Below, in pieces: positions 56,854 through 61,838 of a stretch of DNA of 61,838 nucleotides. This DNA comes from Cyanocohniella sp. LLY. GTDB lineage: Bacteria; Cyanobacteriota; Cyanobacteriia; Cyanobacteriales; Nostocaceae. The stretch covers positions 1-61,838 of the forward strand of contig JAKOMP010000025.1 of NCBI GenBank assembly GCA_022241785.1. Reading direction: 5' to 3'. Position 1 is the stretch's first letter. Each line of letters starts with the position of its first letter. A program made the position numbers and the translations under genes. The notes below the pieces were generated by a model. The model saw nothing but the letters and a program-made list of their open reading frames with translations, made no database searches and was not told the origin of the DNA.

Positions 56854-57391
56854 AGCTGCTGATACGATGAGGAAGATATTCTTTAGGCTCTCTCTCTACG
56901 TTGTCTTAGCACTTGAGGATTTAGGGAGGAAAGATGTTAATTTAGTCACAATCGCTTAATTTAGCTATTACTCAGTCGATTTGATTCAAGCTGAAAGATA
57001 GATAAGCAAGGCATGACTCATCTTGAATTAACTCTAGAAAAAGTTAAATAAAAAAGTGTAACCTCTGAAGCGATCGCCTCTGTTGAACTTGAGAAAGAAT
57101 TAGCTACATTTTGGGTACTTATCAATCTCAAAATGTTAATAACTAGTATAAAAAAACACAAAAAAAATTGCTAAATTGCCCAAAAATTATTAAGCAAAAA
57201 ACTCTATAATTATTTTATAAACGATGTTTCAGATAAAAATAAATTTGTCAAGTCCTATTTGTAGCTTTTTTGAAAAATATTGGCTTTCACTAAAATCTAG
57301 GAGGCTACATCAAGTTGCATCCTCAGAACCTAAACTTTGATGCAGAAAAATCAGTTGAGGAAGTGTCACACCGAATCAGGTCCAATGACGA
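56854..57391. other. Divergent upstream region
   Basis: 538 non-coding bases lie between the PAS kinase and the GGDEF gene. 57120-57290 is strongly A+T rich and probably contains promoters. No repeat or RNA structure stands out. Confidence 0.45.
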
Positions 57392-59392
57392 ATGACTATA
57401 GATGAAGTCGTGTTGCTGCTAAAAGCTAGCCAGGTGAATGGGTTGACGACTCTACAAGAGATGATACTACGCTCATCGTGGGAGGCAAAAACTTATACCA
57501 GTATAGCTTTTGAAGCTCATTATGGTGGAGAGCGTGTCAGGAAAGTTGCTGCTCATTTATGGCAATTGCTGAGTGATTTTTGGAGAGAACCCATCCATAA
57601 ATCTAATTTCCGTCAAACTTTAGAACCTCGCCGTTTGAGTAAAGTTCATCAGCAGTTAATTAAAGAGTTTAACCGCGCAGCGACTGCGATCGCTTTAGAA
57701 TTTCCCAATGGCCCGGTATCCTTGGACTCTCGATTTTACATTCCTCGTCCACCAGTGGAGGAACTTGCTTACGCAGAAATAACAGAACCAGGAAGTGTTA
57801 TCTGCATCAAAGCCCCAAAAAAAATGGGGAAAAGCTCTTTAATTCTCAGAGTGCTGGCGCGTGCTGTCAATCAAGGGTTTCGGACTGTGAGTCTGGACTT
57901 TCAACAAGCCGATAAAGCAGTTTTTACGAGTTTAGATAAGTTTTTGCGCTGGTTTTGTGCCAACGTCAGTCGGGAGTTACAGCTAGAAGTAAAACTTAAT
58001 GATTATTGGGATGAGGACATGGGTAGCAAAATCAGCTGCTCGATCTATTTCCAAAAATATTTATTGTCGGCGCTGAAAACTCCCTTGGTATTGGTATTAA
58101 ACGAAGTAGATTGGGTATTTGAATATCCCGACATTGCTGGGGAATTTTTGCCCTTGGTGCGTTCTTGGTATGAACAAGCCAAAATGGTGGAGATGTGGCA
58201 AAAACTCCGCCTGGTGTTGGTGTACTCCAAAGAAATTCTTGTTCCCTTAAAACTAACTCAATCACCATTTAATATTGGTTTACCCATAAAAGTACCCCCT
58301 TTTACCACCGAACAGGTGCAAGAACTAGCACAACGTCACGGACTAGATTGGTCAGATGGCAAGGATGCTGAGAGTTTGATGGCGATGGTGGGGGGACATC
58401 CTTATCTAGTTAGGTTGGCTTTGTATCACCTGGTGGGAAAAGGGGGGTTAGAAGGGAATCTACAGCAGTTACTACAACAAGTAGCAACAACAGCGGGTAT
58501 TTATCATGATTATTTAAAACAGTACGTTTTAGCACTAAAAGAGGAACCAGAATTAGCATCGGCTTTTGATGAAGTAATTACCGCTACAGATAATGTGAAA
58601 TTAGAGCTAGTAGTGGCATATAAATTACAGAGTTTAGGCCTAGTGAATTTAGTAGGCGATCGCTGTACTCCTGCGTGTGAGTTGTATCGTTTGTATTTCC
58701 GGGGACAAATCAATAGTCATGAAGATTTGCCCCATGTGCGTGTTGATCAGTTGCAAAGAGAAAATCAATACTTGCGTGCCTTATCTAGCTTAGATGAACT
58801 GACTCAGTTAGCCAATCACCGTTACTTTCACACTTACCTACAAGTTGAGTGGCCAAGAGCCATCCGCCAACACACTTGTTTATCGCTGATTTTATGTGAC
58901 ATTGATTATTTTAAAATTTATAACAAAACCTACGGCAGAGAAGCCGGAGATCATTGTTTACAAAATATTGCTAACACCATCTTTAACTGTGTTCAGCAAC
59001 CATTGGGTGATAGCAGTTTGTCATCTGCTCATAGCAGTAAGATTTACCAAACACATGGTGCTGGGGAAACTTCTCAACTGACTGCTGACAATCAACTTAG
59101 TTCAGTGTTAGTAGCTCGTTATGGCGGTGAAGAATTTGCTATTCTCACTCAAGCAGATGCAAAAACTGCTGTATGTATTGCCGAAAAAATTCGCCAACAA
59201 GTCAAAGCTTTAGCAATTGAGTGTAAGTATCCCGGTATTGGTGGTCTTCCTTCTGAGGTTTTAACTGTCAGTTTAGGCGTTGCTAATATGATTCCCCAGT
59301 TAAACAGTGAGCCGACGGCTTTAATTAATGCGGCTGAACAAGCATTATTCCAAGCCAAAAGAAAAGGACGCGATCGCCTCGTCTTTGGTTGA
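57392..59392 (+). CDS. AAA-like ATPase domain fused to a GGDEF diguanylate cyclase
   Basis: 666 residues. The N-terminal ~100 residues form a helical effector-type domain (TLQEMILRSSWEAKTYTSIAF read as LRSSWEAKTY). An AAA-like ATPase (about 115-445) has the P-loop APKKMGKSSLILRVL and VLVLNEVDWVFEYP. A GGDEF domain from about 470 has DELTQLANHRYF, CDIDYFKIYNKTYG and the active site ARYGGEEF. It should make cyclic di-GMP. The inhibitory RxxD site is absent (LSSV at that place), and about 40 residues separate NTIFN from VARYGGEEF where few are usual. The signal input is unknown. Confidence 0.85.
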   Translation: MTIDEVVLLLKASQVNGLTTLQEMILRSSWEAKTYTSIAFEAHYGGERVRKVAAHLWQLLSDFWREPIHKSNFRQTLEPRRLSKVHQQLIKEFNRAATAIALEFPNGPVSLDSRFYIPRPPVEELAYAEITEPGSVICIKAPKKMGKSSLILRVLARAVNQGFRTVSLDFQQADKAVFTSLDKFLRWFCANVSRELQLEVKLNDYWDEDMGSKISCSIYFQKYLLSALKTPLVLVLNEVDWVFEYPDIAGEFLPLVRSWYEQAKMVEMWQKLRLVLVYSKEILVPLKLTQSPFNIGLPIKVPPFTTEQVQELAQRHGLDWSDGKDAESLMAMVGGHPYLVRLALYHLVGKGGLEGNLQQLLQQVATTAGIYHDYLKQYVLALKEEPELASAFDEVITATDNVKLELVVAYKLQSLGLVNLVGDRCTPACELYRLYFRGQINSHEDLPHVRVDQLQRENQYLRALSSLDELTQLANHRYFHTYLQVEWPRAIRQHTCLSLILCDIDYFKIYNKTYGREAGDHCLQNIANTIFNCVQQPLGDSSLSSAHSSKIYQTHGAGETSQLTADNQLSSVLVARYGGEEFAILTQADAKTAVCIAEKIRQQVKALAIECKYPGIGGLPSEVLTVSLGVANMIPQLNSEPTALINAAEQALFQAKRKGRDRLVFG

Positions 59393-59409
59393 GCGAGGAT
59401 TGGGAAGAG

Positions 59410-59455
59410 GACAAGGGGACAAGGGGACAAGGGGACAAGGGGATAAGGGGACAAG
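59410..59455. repeat. Octamer tandem repeat ACAAGGGG
   Basis: Five near-perfect tandem copies of ACAAGGGG (one reads ATAAGGGG) lie between two convergent genes. Confidence 0.85.
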
Positions 59456-59492
59456 AACAAAAATGCTTCCCCATCTCCCCATCTCCCTCAAC

Positions 59493-61277
59493 TCAACGCA
59501 TCGTAACTATGGGTACACCTAACCATCCGGCAAAATTCTCTTTCTGGGAGGGATCGGGGTTATGGACTGGAACTATTTGATATTTAGTAGGATGTGGTGC
59601 CGTCAGGGTGACAGAATAAGTACGCAGTTCATCTTGGTGAAAAACTGTTACCTGAATTGTGTCGTTGGGTTGGTAATCTTTGAGGCGATCGCTTAATTGA
59701 TGTGCTGTTAGACGTATGCCTTCAATAGCTAACAATTCATCGCCTGCATCAATTCCTGCTAGTTGTGCAGGTGAACCGGCTTCCACAGATTTAATTACCT
59801 CTCGGCCATTGTCGGTTTTGGCTTTGATCCCCATGTAAGGTTCCTCTTCTCGCTCTGCTAGCAGCTGTAAGCCAAACGGTTCTAGGTACTGATTAAAAGG
59901 CAACTCGTCGGTATTATCAAGGTAGCGATCGCAGAAATTACCCAAGTCTACACCTGCGACGGATTCCATGACTTCTTGCAACTGTTCGGGAGTATAGCCA
60001 ATTTCTGCTTGCCCAAATTTCCACCACATTTGCCGCATGACATCATCAAGCGATCGCTGATTGCCATGTCGCGCTCTAATCAGCAAATCTAGCAATAAAG
60101 AAACCATTTCTCCCTTCAAATAATAGGACATTTGGGAATTATTGCTATTGGTGTCTGGACGATAGAGTTTAATCCAAGCATCAAAACTAGACTCGGAAAG
60201 TGGCTGTACTTTGCGTCCTGGGGTTGTGAGAAATCTGGTTATTTCCTTACTCAAATGATTTAAATACGACTTTGCATCATAAATACCTGCACGCAAAGGA
60301 ATCAGTAAGTCATAGTAACTTGTAGTACCCTCACAGAACCACAAAGAAGGTGTATAGTTTTCTTGCTCGTAATCAAACACCTCTAACCCCTTGGGGCGAA
60401 TTCGCTTGACATTCCACAGGTGAAAAAATTCATGTGCTACTAATTGCACAAAGCGTTCGTATTTATCCTGTGAGCGAAACCCAAAACGCTGATAAATCAA
60501 AGAGCAACAATTTTTATGTTCCAAACCCCCATAAGCTTGGGCAAATAAATGCAACAGAAAAATATAGCGCTCATAGGGTAGACCACCAAACATCTGCGCT
60601 TCTACCTGGATCACTTTTTGGATATCAGCAATTATCCGCTGCGATTGTAAATTGCCCTGTCCCCAGATTGCCAGTTCATGGGGTTTTCCTAAGACCTCAA
60701 AGTGATATGACTGGTGGTTTCCAATCTCGAAGGGACTATCTACAAGAGTGTCAAAATCGGCTGCCGAAAAAGTATGAGCTTGGTTGCTGACTTGTGGTAA
60801 AGAAGTCGTTACCCGCCAGTCTGGGTGTGGTGGAACGACGGTGATGTTAATGGGTAAACTCTCCCAACCTGGGAGTCTAAAAAATAGTGCGGCACCGTTG
60901 AAATAGCCGTGGGTGGTATCTAAGTGATTTGTGCGTACCGATAGCTCATTGGCAAACATACGGTAACTTACAGTCAATTCTGAAACACCACTTGTATTCA
61001 CCTGCCAGTGGTTTTTACTAATTTTTCGCCAAGGTAGAGGCTCATCTTGGGCAAAAGCCGCAAAATCTTGTAAATTCTTGGCGTATTCTCGCACCAAGTA
61101 TGAACCTGGCGTCCATACAGGCATTTTCAAGTCAAGAATTGTTGATGAGTGGTTGATTAGCTGCAATGTCACTTCAAACAGATGCGTTTCTGGTTGAGGC
61201 ATTGCTACCAGATAATGAATTGTTGGTACTGTTTCCTGGACGCCAATCTCGATACGAGGTGCTGTTGCTTCGGTCAT
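59493..61277 (-). CDS. M61-family metallopeptidase with PDZ domain
   Basis: 594 residues. An N-terminal beta domain (IHYLVAMPQPETHLFEV, MPVWTPGSYLVREYAKN) precedes the catalytic part with the zinc motif HEFFHLWNVKRIRP (about 284) and the downstream Glu in WFCEGTTSYYDL. A C-terminal PDZ domain follows (GIKAKTDNGREV, GSPAQLAGIDAGDELLAI, about 500-570). The order matches glycyl-aminopeptidase-type M61 enzymes. No signal peptide is visible, so it is presumably cytosolic. It stands alone. Confidence 0.9.
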   Translation of the reverse strand: MTEATAPRIEIGVQETVPTIHYLVAMPQPETHLFEVTLQLINHSSTILDLKMPVWTPGSYLVREYAKNLQDFAAFAQDEPLPWRKISKNHWQVNTSGVSELTVSYRMFANELSVRTNHLDTTHGYFNGAALFFRLPGWESLPINITVVPPHPDWRVTTSLPQVSNQAHTFSAADFDTLVDSPFEIGNHQSYHFEVLGKPHELAIWGQGNLQSQRIIADIQKVIQVEAQMFGGLPYERYIFLLHLFAQAYGGLEHKNCCSLIYQRFGFRSQDKYERFVQLVAHEFFHLWNVKRIRPKGLEVFDYEQENYTPSLWFCEGTTSYYDLLIPLRAGIYDAKSYLNHLSKEITRFLTTPGRKVQPLSESSFDAWIKLYRPDTNSNNSQMSYYLKGEMVSLLLDLLIRARHGNQRSLDDVMRQMWWKFGQAEIGYTPEQLQEVMESVAGVDLGNFCDRYLDNTDELPFNQYLEPFGLQLLAEREEEPYMGIKAKTDNGREVIKSVEAGSPAQLAGIDAGDELLAIEGIRLTAHQLSDRLKDYQPNDTIQVTVFHQDELRTYSVTLTAPHPTKYQIVPVHNPDPSQKENFAGWLGVPIVTMR

Positions 61278-61679
61278 CTGTAGTTAAGAGTTATAAATTC
61301 TAAGTCAATAGTTAATAGTCAATAGTTAGTGGTCAATAGTCAATAGCGTAGATTCAAGGCTGAACTTACTTTTACTGTAGTTTTTTTCATAATGTACCGT
61401 CTTCTCATAGCACCCATTCCTCAAGACTCAGCTTCATAAATTGCAATATATCTCCAGATGTCAAAGATCAAGTGCAGGTGGCATAGCACAATGCTTGATC
61501 TATTGCTGAAAATATTTCACCAGGCTGAAATTTACTCAATACCCAATAGCCTTAGTTTTCCACATTTAAATAAATGTCACATTCCAATCATTACATTTAT
61601 CATGATGCAGAAAGGGTAATTTCGTAAATATGTTGGTGTTCTAATCCTGATATTTTGGACTATACAGCACTTTCCTAAA
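61278..61679. other. Gap with GTCAATA tandem repeat
   Basis: 61303-61347 is an STRR of GTCAATAGT units. The rest is A+T-rich non-coding DNA. The segment TATACAGCACTTTCCTAAA (about 61660-61678) borders the transposase and may be the end of the insertion sequence. Confidence 0.5.
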
Positions 61680-61838
61680 TCATGAAGTACAGTAGCAGCA
61701 GTTAGCAAACCAATTTCGCAGATGCATAGGATTGATGAGGTTTAAAGCAACTGCAATCAATACATCCACCATTTGAGTAGTTTTTGGAGAAAAAGTTTTG
61801 ATAAAAGCTTTAAGCTGTGACCACCAATGTTCAATGGG
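61680..61838 (-). mobile_element. IS630-family transposase, C-terminal end (cut by window)
   Basis: On the minus strand the last 52 codons of a transposase enter from the window edge. They open with PIEHWWSQLKAF, containing the final catalytic Glu context (NPIEHxW) of IS630/Tc1-type DDE transposases, continue ALNLINPMHLRNWFANCC, and end in TGA. The element continues beyond the window. Confidence 0.8.

Noticed and set aside
59149-59460. Minus-strand frame overlapping the GGDEF gene end
   Set aside because: It is the complement of the GGDEF coding sequence and the ACAAGGGG repeat (repetitive Pro/Leu/Ser); no independent support.

Overview
The window comes from the chromosome of a heterocyst-forming filamentous cyanobacterium (Nostocales, Nostoc/Anabaena-like). 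The evidence is GCGATCGC (HIP1) sites throughout, chlorophyll and phycobilisome genes (chlP, a CpcT-type lyase), short tandem purine/pyrimidine repeats in intergenic DNA, and above all a nearly complete heterocyst glycolipid (HGL) island.

Layout. 1-9 kb: an HD-domain phosphohydrolase, a DppC-type ABC permease, a Uma2 endonuclease broken by one TGA, chlP, a CysA-type ATPase, a 1-kb gene-free stretch rich in inverted repeats, and two unrecognised exported proteins, one with a PEP-CTERM-like tail. 9.3-18.4 kb: a HetI-like phosphopantetheinyl transferase, a giant Ser/Thr kinase-ATPase-GAF-histidine kinase, and a minus-strand sesquiterpene synthase/P450 pair. 19-35 kb (minus strand, read hglE to hglB): a PUFA-synthase-like iterative PKS set, namely KS-AT-ACP-ACP-half KR, half KR-DH, KS-CLF-AT, PfaD-type enoyl reductase, and ACP-thioester reductase. 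35-37.5 kb: a small conserved-looking protein and a ParB-methyltransferase-like protein whose methylase motifs have decayed. 37.8-46.4 kb (plus strand): DevB/DevC-type export proteins without an ATPase, an epimerase-like protein, three glycosyltransferases, a remnant of a fourth, and a DUF2141 protein. 46.8-49.6 kb: a TPR protein, a CpcT-type lyase and a CpdA-type phosphodiesterase. 50-53.5 kb: tRNA-Cys, an 11-bp periodic repeat, a pair of small paralogues each behind a duplicated ~155-bp leader, and a Tat-exported PhoD phosphatase. 54-61.8 kb: a secreted TolC-like fragment, a PAS histidine kinase whose phosphoacceptor His is Asn, an AAA-GGDEF protein, an M61 peptidase, and the end of an IS630-type transposase.

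How it works together (inference). The PPTase would arm the ACPs. HglE/D/C plus the PfaD-like reductase would build a long hydroxylated chain, and the HglB-like reductase would release it as an aldehyde or alcohol. Glycosyltransferases with the HgdA-like epimerase would add sugar, and HgdB/HgdC-like proteins would deposit the glycolipid in the envelope. The order cpcT - TPR - hglT-like - hgdA-C-B - ParB-like - hglE...hglB matches my memory of the Anabaena PCC 7120 all5339-alr5357 region. It differs in that no hetN lies between hglB and the hetI-like gene; terpene and kinase genes lie there instead.

The least explained items are the ParB-methylase relic inside the HGL island, the ketoreductase split between two genes, the triplicated leader with its paralogous small genes, and the His-to-Asn histidine kinase. 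All identifications come from reading motifs; no database search was run.
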